This document shows, piece after piece, positions 23,201 through 35,815 of a stretch of 64,000 bases of DNA. The DNA is from Sanghuangporus weigelae (lineage: Eukaryota > Basidiomycota > Agaricomycetes > Hymenochaetales > Hymenochaetaceae): contig CP137322.1 in the NCBI GenBank assembly GCA_033182465.1, positions 310,001 through 374,000 of the forward strand, given 5' to 3'. How positions within the stretch are numbered: the stretch's first letter is position 1; the number at the start of each line of letters is the position of its first letter. A model generated the notes under the pieces. That model worked only from the letters and a program-made list of their open reading frames with translations, was not told the DNA's origin and made no database searches. A program made the translations under genes and the position numbers.

Positions 23201-25815
23201 TACACAGTAAACTCTCAGCACCGCAGTTGAGTTATCCGGGTTCTCGAGGAAAGACCTAATGCTGCGTTAAGACTTTGCTAGACGACTAGTAATCTTTCGA
23301 TACCTACTTAGACAAGAACTTCCGAACACTGGGCATGAACCACTGCTTTACGACACGAATCTGTTCATAGCGCGCCACACTGCGTAGCAGCGAATCCGAG
23401 GGTAAAGATGACTGCGGCATGGAAGCAGTTTCCCCTAAGCGACGACCATGAGCTGGATAAGTCTTCGTAATAGCTAAAACATACCTTTGAATATTTCAGG
23501 AAGGAGGTCACGGATTTCATCCTTCAAACCCTTTTCGACTTGATCTTCGGGAATTGTTCGGGCCCGTACTCCGTAAAGTGCCAGCTTTCGTTGACTGACC
23601 AGAGCCGGAGCCGGCCTGTAAAGCGGAATTATACGGAGAAGCTTTCTGTGGCGCGATGCGGGCTCCTTTCGGGGAACATTAGCAAAGCCCTTTGCAGGAG
23701 TTCATTAAGTACCTACCTCGTTAAAAGATAAGCCCATCTCTCCTCTGGCTATCAATCTTTGAATATACCGATCATAGGAGAATAATCCCTTTTGTATAAG
23801 CTCTCCAAACAGTAGCGTAGTCATGGTCAAATTACGATCATCACATAATTTGGGATCTGTATCGAGCCAGTCGAATAATCCATCCTGAATGGAATCGTCA
23901 GGTGACTCGATGTCCCTTCTGCAAGCGCGTTCTTCAGCTCTGTCGCGCCAGTGGCGAAGTAAGGTTGCAGCGGCGTATGGGCGATGGTCACCGTATTGCA
24001 GCCAACAGACGCTCCACGCAAGTAAAAGAAACAGTTTGCGAGAGAAGATTTCAGGTTGGCAGTCGCCACTTGTGTCGAAGAATGCGAGAGAATTTAGCTC
24101 GGTTCTGCTTGTGATAGAGTTTAACAGCTGTTCCGCAGAGGTTAGAAAGCAACGAATTCGCAGATGTCAATTTACAGACCTTCACGTCAGAAACCATGGA
24201 CCGAAGGTAGCCTTTCGCGGGCTGAGCCCCTGTCCTAAACAACATAGCTTCGTTCCTCCTTTTGACATCCAGCAATACCTCGTTGACGAGTAACCGGACG
24301 TTTTGCCTCACCTGAGATTCCAATGACGGCCTCCATACAGACCCATTTCCTGCCAGTATAGATTCGATGGTCTCCGAATGCGACTTCCATGCTGTAGGGC
24401 TGACGAAGCATGTCGGAGCCGCCAGAAATGCACGCTGCGAACAAACATCAGTAAAACGTTTGCGCGAGCCGGCGACAGGACTCACGCGAAGTAAGCTCTC
24501 AAGTCGTACTTGAAGGTGATACAATGTGTCCTTAGAAGAGCTATTTGATATCTACAGGAGAATAAGTTTCATGAGAAGAATGACTCTCGGGAATCAGCTA
24601 CCTCTTGTAGTTTTGCCAAGCATGCATCAATAAACGGTTTTACAAGCGCTCGGCATGATCCAATTTCCGAGAAATAATCATCAGCGAGGCGCGCCATGAA
24701 GTCGACCTGAGCAAGGTTGCAGCTTCCTATCGTCTGGACAAGCCAAGAGAGAAACGTTGTCCGATCGACCATGTACTCCAAGTAGAAAACTCGCAGAAGG
24801 TCTAAACTATGCTACATCATAACCTTGCGAAACACTTCACATGAGGCACACTTACGAGTAAACAAATTTTGATACCCAACGTTCTCGAGAATCGGGGTCA
24901 CCGAGTACACCTTTGAAAGTTTGCTTGATGTTCAAACCAAGCCTTGGAGCACTCGGAAGCGCAATTTCAGACAGTTGCTTTTTGACATAACCAGTCATCA
25001 CAGTGGCCCATTCAACACTGTACTGCAACGGATTGTAATTTGGCTTGTTTCGCAGACCGGCCTATGTTACTCGTCAAGCCGGTTGACTCGCAAAGGAAGG
25101 ACAAGAAGGCTCACGGTTTCGTTACTTCCAAACACCCTAACGAACCATACCGCACGAGGTATCGCAACGTTGTTCGCATGTAGAAGGTCTAGCAGATCAT
25201 TGCCCCTCACGCCATGCGGGATGCTTTTATTGAGCTTATACAGAGGAACGTCAGGGTCTGCAAGATCAGAGAACCAAGCGCTCCGCTTGGCGTCATTGAG
25301 AGTTGCTCGGGAGGGAATCCGAAAGGTAGATGATCTTCACGAAATTGCATAGATGAGCATTTTCGGCAAAAACGCAAAAACGGGAGGTACGAACGGTATC
25401 TGAGCTAGATTTTCCGCCCGTCTTTGGAATATCTGGTTCATGAAGTCCTCCAGTTCCTTAATCAAGACTCCTTCCTTGAGCTCTTTAATCTGCCTTGTCT
25501 TAGCCGTGTACGTCTCTGCCTACAACCTAGTCAGATTGGAAGATTCTAGTAAAAAGATAGACTTACCTGGATCGGCTGATTGAGCTTGAATCCATTCTTG
25601 ATAGTCGACTCATTGAGCACGTCTCCATCTTCGGACGGTCTTGGAGGGAAGAAGTTTATGAATCCTGAGGAAATAATCAGTTTACGTTAATGATCTTGGA
25701 TGAAGGGCTGAATACCTAGATCAGCTGAATTTGAGGTCTTTGGGAGCCACGTTGGAGGCGAGCACTCATAGATTGGAGGCCTCTCTCGGTCATTGTTTTG
25801 GCCATTGTCGGCCAT
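20210..25815 (-). CDS. MED12: Mediator kinase-module subunit 12 (Med12/Srb8)
   Basis: Med12 activates the CDK8-cyclin C module and gates Mediator. The ATG at 25813-25815 begins MADNGQNNDRERPPIYECSP, then PTWLPKTSNSADL, then FINFFPPRPSEDGDVLNEST and IKNGFKLNQPIQAETYTA, which is the conserved Med12 N-terminal segment. The middle reads DRTTFLSWLVQTIGSCNLAQ and LLFGELIQKGLFSYDRYIQR, followed by LIARGE, another Med12 signature. The long 3' exon (20210-22711) contains a helical domain, an in-frame intron near 21587-21640, and a low-complexity Ser/Pro tail ending KKKTRVSTRKKK. It lies head to head with SSR4 across 261 bp. The gene is roughly 1,600 residues. The start and the two signature blocks make the identity firm; some 5' exon edges (24800-25700) are less certain. 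Confidence 0.88.
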
Positions 25816-26076
25816 ATCAAATCCGAAGCCCCCAGCGAATTTGAGTTTAAAGATGAGACTGGGGTTATAATTCGATCATGCTGCGTCAACGCAGCGGTAA
25901 ACAACACTTGCAATGCTGGTCGTGAGTGGTGAGAGCTCTTAATAATTTGAAGTCCGATTCTGGCTTAGAACGCGTCACGAGAATCGGTCACAGATCCTGG
26001 GACTCGATTGCCCGATTTCGCCGGCCCCAGCTGTTGGACCAACTATTCGCGTCGTTGAACCACTCTTTAATTTAAA

Positions 26077-27618
26077 ATGCAGGCTAGTACAGGGACGCCA
26101 TCGCAATTCGTGAGTGAAATAGGGAAATGAGGTGTCTTTCTTATATTTACTCGAAGGTTTCCTTTTCTCTAGACTGAAATCTGTTTGCGGTATCCTGAGC
26201 CGCTCGGAGTGCATGTTCAGGTCACGTATGAAGCAGCCGTACAATACCTGGTAAAAGCACATCAACTAGCGGCCGGTGTTCCGTTCCAATGGGGGTACGT
26301 CGATAGGCCACAAGAAGGAAGCCTCTTTATCGTCTTTCTGCTGCCTCAGCAACGAGTATTCCCAAATGATGGCATTCGATACCAGGAACAAGAAAACCGA
26401 TACGCGATACCTGCTGGTGGAGGTCGTGTAAGTAATACGATTCTTCCAATAATCGGAAAAGTATGCTGAAAAGCTCGTCTCGTTGCAGGAGCTTGAGATT
26501 TGTGAGGTAAAGTTTGGCTTTATACCGGACTCAGGAGATACTATTGCCTTCCGCGTGCGTCGACGGTTCCGCTTCATAAAGGGCGGGAACTCTCAGCTCT
26601 ATCTCGTTCACTACTCTGCAGGATCAACAATGTGTGAGTAGTCTGCCTCTTCTTGCAAGGTATCATACCGTGATGACATTGCCACATAGCTATAATCCCT
26701 GCGCTACGGACACAACCCGTTCGTCAGTATCCTTTACGGCCATATAACGAGCCTGCAACATATGTCCTGGGAGAAAAGATGGGACAAAAGGTCATCTTAC
26801 CTCAGCAGCGTGCAATGCACCCCGGGCATACTGGACAGGCAATTGCAACGGCCGGAATGCCTGGAATGGTTGGTATGAGCGGAGGAATGCAACATCAAGC
26901 GGCAATGCTTGCCCACCAAAATCGGGAGATGGAGGCTCTTGAACGAAGACAAGCTCGTGAACGGGCAACAACGCTGCCTGCTCATGCTGTACGTAACTTT
27001 CTTTTTCTCACTTTGCTTCACGCTCTTCGCTTTGCTTATTCTCATTTTGTGCGCCGTCGCTGACTTGGCCTTGTTCTCCATGCATGAACAGCAAGCCGCA
27101 ACGCTCCATGACGATGACTCTGGAGGTAAGTAAGATATAGTCGAGTTCCTGAACCAGTCGTGACTCGGTTTACTGCAGATGAGTACGATCATATCTCCAC
27201 GCGATCCCTTGCCTTGGCCCGCTACAAGAGAAATCATGAGTATATGAATGAAGTCTTCATGCACGCTGCCTTTGGTATGCTCTGATTGTTTTATGAACTG
27301 GCGATAGACTAAATTATGGTGTTTTTGAAGGTGACAAAAAGCCAGAAGAACCTTCAGACCCGTATTCCTGCTTTAACGAAGATGAAATTAAAGAGAAGAT
27401 CGTACGTCTCCTAAACCTTTGCTTTTCATGAGCCACAACACTGAATGAGATATTGGATGCAGTCCAAGTTAGAGAAAGAGGTTGCGGAGCTCACAGCAAA
27501 AGCTGAGGAACGCATAGAAGCCTCTCGTCAACGTGAACGATCGGAGAGCACAGAAACGGGTGGTGACGTCTCAATGACTAGTTTAGGGCCTGTACCTGCA
27601 GAAGGCGTTGTACTTTAA
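26077..27618 (+). CDS. SSR4: SWI/SNF and RSC complex subunit Ssr4
   Basis: Ssr4 (DUF1750) is a fungal subunit of the SWI/SNF and RSC chromatin remodellers. The ATG at 26077 gives MQASTGTPSQF, an intron, then TEICLRYPEPLGVHVQVTYE and AAVQYLVKAHQLAAGVPFQW. The N-terminal domain goes on with GYVDRPQEGSLFIVFLLPQQ and FGFIPDSGDTIAFRVRRRFR. It is followed by an Ala/Gly/Met-rich linker (ATAGMPGMVGMSGGMQHQAA), then LATRYKRNHE-like ALARYKRNHEYMNEVFMHAA and a terminal coiled coil SKLEKEVAELTAKAEERIEA. The stop is at 27616-27618. The order matches Ssr4 orthologues. It shares a short divergent promoter with MED12. Confidence 0.85.
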
Positions 27619-27810
27619 CTCATGGTCGAGCTACTATTTATTGGTTTGTTAGTTAATGTAGCATTACGTCGTTTTGTGTATTCGTCAACTTCATGCTTAT
27701 ATATACTTCAGACTTTTTTCTATAACCGTGGGAAGTGTATCAACAATATTCTGCCCTTACTTGGTTCAACTTGAAAAAGTTGCCTGCGTCACTCAGGCGT
27801 GTCTTTCACC

Positions 27811-30800
27811 ATGCATATTTACAATCTTACCCTACAGCCGCCTACAGTGGCTACGCATGCCATCGTCGGTAACTTCTCTGGTGCTCGACAGCAGGAGATT
27901 ATTGTTTCTCATGGAACGCGCCTTGAGTTGCTCCGACCAGATGTCCAGACGGGTAAGATTACAACTGTGCTTGCCAACGATGTTTTCGGTTCCATTCGTT
28001 CATTGGCCGCCTTCAGGTTAACTGGTGGGACGAAGGGTGAGCTTGTGTGCGTAATCCGAACATTGTTCGTCATGATTTACTCTGTCTTTTCTCAGACTAC
28101 GCCATAGTAGGCTCAGATTCTGGTCGTATAGTCATCCTCGAGTATGACCCTAAAACAAGCAGTTTCATTAAACTGCACCAGGAGACATACGGAAAGTCTG
28201 GCGCTCGACGTATCGTCCCGGGACAATACCTCGCGACCGACCCAAAAGGGCGCAGTGTCATGATTTCGGCGATCGAGAAAGCGAAACTCGTGTACATTCT
28301 TAATCGTGATGCTGCTGCCAATTTGACGATTTCTTCTCCTCTTGAAGCACACAAGAATGCGGCCATAATCCATCACATCGTCGGAGTCGACGTTGGATTT
28401 GAGAATCCTTTGTTTGCGGCTCTCGAAGTTGACTATACGGAGTCGGATCAGGATACAACTGGTGAAGCGTTTAACAACGCCGAAAAGGTACGTCAGAGCA
28501 TGAACTACGCTACCGGTCTCTCGGCACTCATCTTCGACTTCGTAGATGCTGACCTTCTACGAACTGGATTTGGGTCTTAACCACGTCGTTCGTAAATGGA
28601 GCGAGCCAACAGATCCCCGAGCAAATCTTCTCGTTCAAGTACCAGGAGGTCAACTAGCTTCATCCGATCGGTTCGATGGTCCATCTGGCGTTCTTGTTTG
28701 CTGCGAAGATCATATTATATATCGAAACATGGATTCACCACAACATCGTGTACCCATTCCTCGCCGACGACATCCCTTAGAAGACAAAGAGCGAGGTCTC
28801 ATCATCGTCTCTGCGGTCATGCATAAGATGAAGGTATGTCTTAGCCACCGGTTATATCATATATATCGGCTGAAGTCTTGCTCCAGGGCGCGTTTTTCTT
28901 CCTTCTCCAGAGTGAGGACGGTGACCTATACAAAGTAACCATTGATCATGAAGACGAAGAGGTGAAGGCGCTGAAGATCAAGTTCTTTGATACAGTACCG
29001 GTTGCCTCCAACCTATGCATTTTAAGATCCGGTTTCCTATTCGTCGCCTCGGAGTTTGGAAACCAGTATGTTTTAATCATTGTTGACTTTACATCAATCG
29101 CTAATCGTTGTCGAAGTTATCTTTACCAGTTTCAGAAACTTGGTGATGACGATAATGAGCCTGAATTCTCGTCGACCGACTATCCTGGCTTTGGTATGGA
29201 TGATCCGTCTACTTCCTTGCCTTTCGCGTACTTCAAACCTCGACCTCTGGACAACCTGGTCCTCGTCGATGAGATCGAGTCACTGTGTCCTATCATCGAC
29301 TCAAAGGTCATGAACATATTGCCCAACAGTGACACTCCGCAAATCTATGCCGCATGTGGGCGAGGTGCACGATCAACATTCAGGACACTTCGACATGGTC
29401 TTGAGGTTGAAGAAGTTGTCAGTTCCGACCTTCCCGGTATTCCAAATGCTGTTTGGACTACACGGATCAAGGAAGATGATCCCTATGATTCCTACATCAT
29501 CCTTTCCTTTGTGAATGGAACACTAGTTCTATCCATTGGTGAAACCATCGAAGAAGTTCAAGACACTGGGTTCCTTTCGTCAGCTCCCACGCTGGCAGTT
29601 CAACAAATCGGATCGGACACGTTATTACAAGTTCATCCGCATGGCATTCGACATGTTCTTGCCGACAGACGTGTGAACGAGTGGAGGGTTCCGCAGGGCC
29701 GTACTATTGTCGCAGCCACTACGAACAAGCGACAAGTGGTTGTTGCACTAAGCTCAGCTGAGCTGGTTTACTTCGAGCTTGATTTGGAGGGCCAGCTCAG
29801 TGAGTATCAAGATCGTCGAGCTATGGGGAGTACCGTGTTGGCACTAAGCGTGGGTGAAGTTCCACCTGGTAGACTACGGACTCCGTATTTGGCCGTGGGG
29901 TGCGAGGATCAGACAGTACGCATAGTATCGCTCGATCCAGAAAGCACGCTGGAGACAATTTCGTTGCAAGCTCTTACGGCACCTCCATCGGCCATCTGCA
30001 TCGCGGACATGTTGGACTCTAGTATTGATAAGAACCAGCCGACGATGTTTGTGAACATCGGGCTACAAAACGGTGTACTCCTCCGAACCGTACTTGATCC
30101 TATTAATGGGCAATTAACGGACACCCGGACCAGGTATGAATTCAAGCCAAGTGCAGCTGATCGAATTTCTCCTTACGTGCTTTGTACAGGTTCTTAGGCA
30201 CAAATCCGGTGAAGCTAATGCGGGTCCAAGTTCAACGAAACCCGTCCATTCTTGCGCTATCATCACGTTCATGGCTGAACTACACTCATCAAGGCCTTTT
30301 GCATTTCACACCTCTCATCTTTGAGACGCTGAATCATGCTTGGGAATTCTCTGCCGAGCTTTGTCCAGAAGGTTTGATTGGTATCTCTGGTAGCGTGCTT
30401 CGGTAAGTATAATTTCTCGATTATGATTGTTATCTGTGATGAACCCAAGGGGTCGCGATGCCAAAGGCACATGTCGAAAAGTTTTAAAGTCTATACCAAT
30501 TGTTCCTACTGATGACCTCTTTTGAACTTCCGCTCTGCCTTCTTCTGAGCACTTACACCTTCCTCTAGGATCTTCCAGATACCAAAGCTCGGGACGAAAC
30601 TCAAGCAGGAGTCAATACCGTTGACGTATACACCACGGAAATTCATTCCTCATCCAATGCATCCATATTTTTATATGATCGAATCCGATCACCGCGTTTG
30701 GGGGGATGAAATTGCAAAGCAAAAGTTGGACGAGTTGGTGAGTACACATGGCTAATATCTTCAGTTTGTTGACTGACGTCAATGTAAAGCGCCAAAAGGG

Positions 30801-32053
30801 AGCTATGATTGACGAAGACGTAGTTAATCTTCCTCCGGATGTCTTTGGACGACCAAAAGCACCCGTCGGCACATGGGGTTCGTGTATCAGGATACTTGAT
30901 CCCTTGAACAAAACCACCTTGAAGGTGATTCACCTTGACAACAACGAGGCAGCATTTTCTATCGCTGTCGTTCCATTCTCGGCCAGAAACGGCGATCTCT
31001 TTTTGTGTGTTGGAACGGCATCATCAACTTTTCTGGCACCGAGGTCGTGCAGTAGTGGATACATTCGTACATACGCTTTCACGAGTGACGGGGCGGATTT
31101 GGAGTTAGTTCACAAGGCATGTATTCTGCATATCACCTGCTCGTCGTTGCCTTACAATCATTATTACAGACGGAGACCGATGACGTCCCGATGGCACTGA
31201 TGGCCTTCCAAGGCAGATTATGCGCAGGAGTCGGGAAAGCGCTTCGTATCTATGATATCGGGAAGAAGAAACTTCTGCGAAAAGTCGAGACCAAGGTTAG
31301 TCTTTGCGTTTTTGAGTCTGCTGTGACTTGCCTAATACCGTGCCATAGACATATGGATCAGCGATTGTAACTTTAAATACTCAGGGCTCGCGGATAATCA
31401 TAGGCGACATGCAAGAGTCCGTCGTTTACGCCGTGTACAAAACTCCTGAAAATCGACTTCTCGTCTTTGCCGACGACTCCCAACCGCGATGGACGACTTC
31501 TACCGTCATGGTGGACTATATGACCATTGCTGCCGGAGACAAGTTCGGAAACATTTTCGTCAACAGACTAGACCAGAAAGTGTCTGACCAAATTGACGAT
31601 GACCCAACTGGAGCAGGTATCCTTCACGAGAAGGGTATTCTTATGGGTGCTCCGCATAAAACAAAGATGATAGCCCACTTCCATGTCGGCGATATCGTGA
31701 CGAGCATTCATAAGGTGTCGCTAGTCGCTGGTGGCCGCGAAGTCTTACTCTACACCTGTCTACATGGAACGATTGGCATCCTTGTGCCTTTCGTCTCGAA
31801 GGAGGATGTTGACCTACTCTCAACACTCGAGCAGCATATGCGGTCGGAGAAGTTAAGTCTAGTTGGACGTGATCATCTTGCGTGGCGAGGCTATTACGTG
31901 CCCGTCAAGTCTGTGGTTGACGGCGACCTCTGCGAGCAGTTTGCGCGTCTTCCCACAAACAAGCAGTCCTCCATCGCTGTCGAGCTCGATCGTAGTGTTG
32001 GTGAGGTGCTGAAGAAACTTGAACAATTACGGGTGACAGCCAGTGGCTTCTAA
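27811..32053 (+). CDS. RSE1: Splicing factor 3B subunit 3 (SF3b130/Rse1)
   Basis: Rse1 is the beta-propeller scaffold of SF3b in the U2 snRNP, acting in branch-site recognition in the nucleus. The ATG at 27811 gives [20 protein letters not shown], then [20 protein letters not shown], the invariant start of this family. The three-propeller body reads through, e.g. [60 protein letters not shown] and [12 protein letters not shown]. The C-terminal CPSF-A region ends [20 protein letters not shown] and stop 32051-32053. About eight short introns interrupt it, e.g. 28036-28094, 28488-28543, 30132-30188 and 31307-31350. Length is about 1,200 residues, as usual. No missing segment was noticed. Confidence 0.95.
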
Positions 32054-32689
32054 TCGATTTGAGTTCTGCGTTTACGCTAGCTTTGTATTTCAAATTTAAT
32101 TATGTTATGTTACAATGTTTGCTCAGTCCTCCAATTCGGTTACATCAGAAATTGTGAAAATCGACTAAATCTTAAGGAATGTGATAAACACTTTACTTAC
32201 TAAACTCCACCCTCTGGCTATTGAGACCAACTACTGAGACAACGACACGTTAGTTCTTGCCCTCTATGCCTCCGCATACAAATCTCTTGCATTTGCCAGG
32301 GTCCTTTCTGTTTCAGGGCGCATCACAAGAAACTATTCATGCATATTCTCAGACTATGATAGTCCACGGTGACCTAAACGAAACGGAAAAGAGGGGACAA
32401 AAGTCAAAGTTTGATCCAAATAAATGATTCAAGCTGAGGTCGAACTTTGTTTTCCGATAAAAACTCCGCAGACGCGAGACCGGACTCTCTTTGCATGGAA
32501 CAACCTCGGGCACCCTGACTACCAATCTGCATGACTGTACTATGAATTGCATCCAGTTCTAGGTATATTTAGGAGATGTTGAGCTCATTTTCTATTTTGC
32601 TTCTTCTGCCTGGTAATACTCGTAGTCTCGCGAAATGAGGGAAGCCAAACGTGTCGTTCTTGTCATGGTCACGGACATTATTGATGTCT
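32054..32689. other. Intergenic region, no gene seen
   Basis: This holds the 3' flank of RSE1 followed by AT-rich sequence with no coding signal in any frame. A carboxypeptidase-like reading begins only near 32690. Confidence 0.5.
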
Positions 32690-33588
32690 CAATGCGTCAT
32701 ATTCGGAATATGCAGCTTCCAATCCGTACAAGCCGCTCGCCAATAGCAGTGTGATCGCATCCGCGAGCAGCTCATTCTATGATCAAGGTGGATGTAGAGA
32801 TCGAGTAGGTATTTCCACTCATGTGATTGTCTCCCTGATAGATCATCGATTGTTACTCCTACAAAATAAAAACGTTTGCTTAGCGGCTGAGGCCTTCTGC
32901 GATAGTAACGTCTATGGAGTTTTCTTGGACGACTTTGACCCGTACGATGTACGTGGACCGCTCGAGGACTCGTATCCACCCTCCTGCAGAACAAAACATT
33001 CATGTGCGTACAAGGTCACCCAGTACCTAGTCATTGAGGATACTGATATCATAATGTAGTGGGAAGATCGGAGCGAAGCAGAATTGGACCTCGAGTAATA
33101 GTCAAATGTTTAATAATGTTTTTTCGACGGGAGACGACGTGCGCAATTTTACTCCGGACTTGGAGGCTGTCATCAACGCAGGAGTGAGCCTATCGGTGGA
33201 GTTTCCAGACGCTCAGACTAACACACCACTGTTTTGCAGGTCCGAACGGTCCTCTACGATGGTGACGCGGACTTCATCGTTAATTATAAGGGAGTCGAAG
33301 CGGTGGTATGCCCTGCTCCATGCCTCCGATGACCTTCCGTTGCTTATTATGTTTGACGGCCTCAACACGCAATACACCTCAATATACTGCCAGCAGCAGT
33401 TCGCCAACTATACTGCCTCAGGAAACGTCGCAAGATTAGTCAAAAACGCTGGTAACTTCAGCTACCTTCGTGTGTTGGGCGCGGGCCACGAGGTACCTGC
33501 GTATAATTACACGGGACTTGCGATCGGACAAGCCGTTCTGCAGTTCTTTGATCAGGCGATGAGAGGAGAGCAGTTGTCCTCTGTATAA
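32690..33588 (+). pseudogene. Serine carboxypeptidase (S10), 5'-truncated copy A
   Basis: The copy starts in the middle of the enzyme: YSEYAASNPYKPLANSSVIA, then SFYDQGGCRDR, equivalent to the YMEYALNNPYRQTVSTSTIE region of the full gene at 42529-44703. Later blocks read STGDDVRNFTPDLEAVINAG, VRTVLYDGDADFIVNYKGVE (catalytic Asp) and RVLGAGHEVPAYNYTG (catalytic His). The C-terminus QAMRGEQLSSV matches the full gene's QAMRGEPLTSM and ends at 33586-33588. The signal peptide and the catalytic Ser block (WTESYGG) are absent, so it cannot be a working peptidase. Some residual introns remain, so it arose as a DNA copy rather than from mRNA. Confidence 0.75.
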
Positions 33589-34559
33589 ACTCTTTAATCG
33601 TCATCTTCCTTCGGGTTCGTGATTATTTAGAATATGCTGCTTCGGATAGGTAGATACGAGTGTACTCATGAGCACGAGTTTTCAAGCACTACACTGCACG
33701 AGCTGTGATGATGGGAAATACTCGTCCACAACACTACGGTGAACGCATCTCTTTAAAGATAATGCGAGCTTTGCTGCAAGCACATGTTTGCACTGACAAC
33801 GATACGTCAATGAGTCCGCAATTTCTTGCTCGAAACACGCTATAAGCTTACTAGAATATGATCTTCTGATAAGAGGACAGAGAAAGCAAATGCCGGGCAA
33901 CTGCAATACACCGGCATAATTGGTGGGAGATCAAGTTGTACGGAATAAGTAGCTGTTGAGCCATGAACTTCGTAGAATGAACGGCCCCAATTGGTCGTAA
34001 GATGTACAACTATGTTTCAAAAGGCCATCAAGTCAAAAAAAAGGTCTATATGTTTGACAAGAAAAGACCAACCTCGATCCCTGTCAATGAGGTCTAAAGC
34101 AGCAAGAAGCAGGTTGTCTGGAAAGAGGTGATGCAGCTTTTGCACATCATCATCGGATACTGTAAATATGTTCTCAACAGTGATTCTCGCAGATCTAGGA
34201 ATACCCACATGTCCCAGAAGCCACATCGACTTCTTTGAGGATGCCGTCAAGGATACGATGCATCTCGAGGAAGGACAAAATGAAATACGAAGCTGAGAGG
34301 CAGTATGAACATCGTAATGGAAGAAAAGTCGATGCTGCGAAGTCGTGATAATGGAATTGGCACAGCACGTGATCGCGGGTCGTCAACCTCAGGCTGAACT
34401 GAACTTCTTGAACCAGTCTACTTCCTGCATATTTAGGCTGTTACATCGCTCAATGCAAATGTCGATGCGACAAGGAGCAGCAGATTTCGGACGGGCTCTC
34501 GTCATGGACATCATTGATGTCTCATCATCCCTCCTTCCGACTCGGAAATATCGATCAAC
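33589..34559. other. Spacer between two carboxypeptidase copies
   Basis: No gene was recognised here. A stretch near 34498-34530 containing CATTGATGTCTCA matches one upstream of copy A (near 32670-32695), so the duplicated unit extends somewhat beyond the coding part. A CACGTGAT box lies at 34366-34373. Confidence 0.45.
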
Positions 34560-34576
34560 GTAGCACATGGTGAAAA

Positions 34577-35583
34577 GATGCTGTATTCTGCTCAACTTCG
34601 AGACTCTTGGGATTGCCAACGGTATAGTCAGTCCGCTGAATCAAATTCAAGCGTATGCCGAATATGCAACTTCCGATCCATACAAGACGCTTGCGAACAG
34701 TAGCATAATCGCTTCTTCCAACAGTTCTTTCTACTATCAGGGCGGATGCAGAGACCATGTAGATGTTCAGCCAGAACCTCGACTTTTGTCCGCTTGAACA
34801 AGTTTGGCCTCAAAAAGATCATTACAATAATTGTTAAGCTAATGGAACAAACGAGGAATGCGCCCAACGAATCTTCGATACGTATGATGTGTGCGTGGTC
34901 CGATTCGCGATCCTTATCCACCGCACATCTCGCCTCTCCTAAAGAACCAGGCATTCATGTACGTATTTGGAGTTGTTCCTAGACCAGTCATCAAATGTAT
35001 AACTTATACCTTTATTCAGTGAAACAGAGCAAAATCGAATTGGTTGGAGAGCAGTGGGGAAGTATACAAGAACTTGCTTTCAACAGGAGATGACATGCGC
35101 AATCTCGCTCCAGACTTACTGGCTGTCATAAACGCAGGGTGCACATATAAGAATTGTCGGGGAATAATGATTTCGGATACTCAACCCGACTTGGAACTAA
35201 TCTGCAAGTTGGAACCGTATTTTACGATGATGATGCAGGCTTCATCTGTAACAACAAGGGAGTCGAAGCGGTGATAAGCTCTTAGTGTTTAGTCGATACG
35301 TCCCGAAACTGTCCGCTTATTTATTTCGTCTAGGTTGGTCAATCTTAATACACAATACACTTCGACCTACGCTCAGCAGAAGTTCTCCGACTACACCGGC
35401 TTAGGCAACCCTGCGGGCCTAGTTAAGAATGCAGGCGACTTCAGTTACCTTCGTGTATTCGGCGCGGGCCATGAAGTTCCTACATATAATTATACGAGTT
35501 TTGCGGTTGGTCAGATTCAAGTTGCACTGGCATTACAGGTATTTGGGCAGGCGATGAAAGGGGAGCCTTTGACTTCTACCTAG
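34577..35583 (+). pseudogene. Serine carboxypeptidase (S10), 5'-truncated copy B
   Basis: This is a second truncated copy in the same orientation as copy A. It begins near NFETLGIANGIVSPLNQIQA, then SNSSFYYQGGCRDHV. It continues with LLSTGDDMRNLAPDLLAVIN, a degraded Asp block (VGTVFYDDDAGFICNNKGVE) and RVFGAGHEVPTYNYTSF (His). It ends QAMKGEPLTST at 35581-35583. The signal peptide and Ser block are missing. A short extra segment (QIQVALAL) sits near the C-terminus. Its boundaries parallel copy A, which suggests either a tandem duplication of an already truncated gene or two truncations of tandem copies. Confidence 0.72.
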
Positions 35584-35815
35584 AGAGTCTGCTTCGTTAC
35601 ATTTTTATTTTCGTCTGGCTGGTTTAAGTACTATGTAGAAACTAGAATGTGAATTTTATAACGTCAAATTCAGTTCGGTTGCACCAAACGGTACAAACTA
35701 ACAAAGTGGAAGTAGGCAGTCATGTACCACGTGATCGTAAGTCCTTTGTAAATTGAAAATTGAAATGACTTGGAGTTGACAATATAAACGACCATCTCCA
35801 GACAATCCCTAGGCT
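35584..35815. promoter_or_regulatory. TRM11 upstream region with CACGTGAT box
   Basis: CACGTGAT lies at 35728-35735, 81 bp upstream of the TRM11 start codon. Confidence 0.45.
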
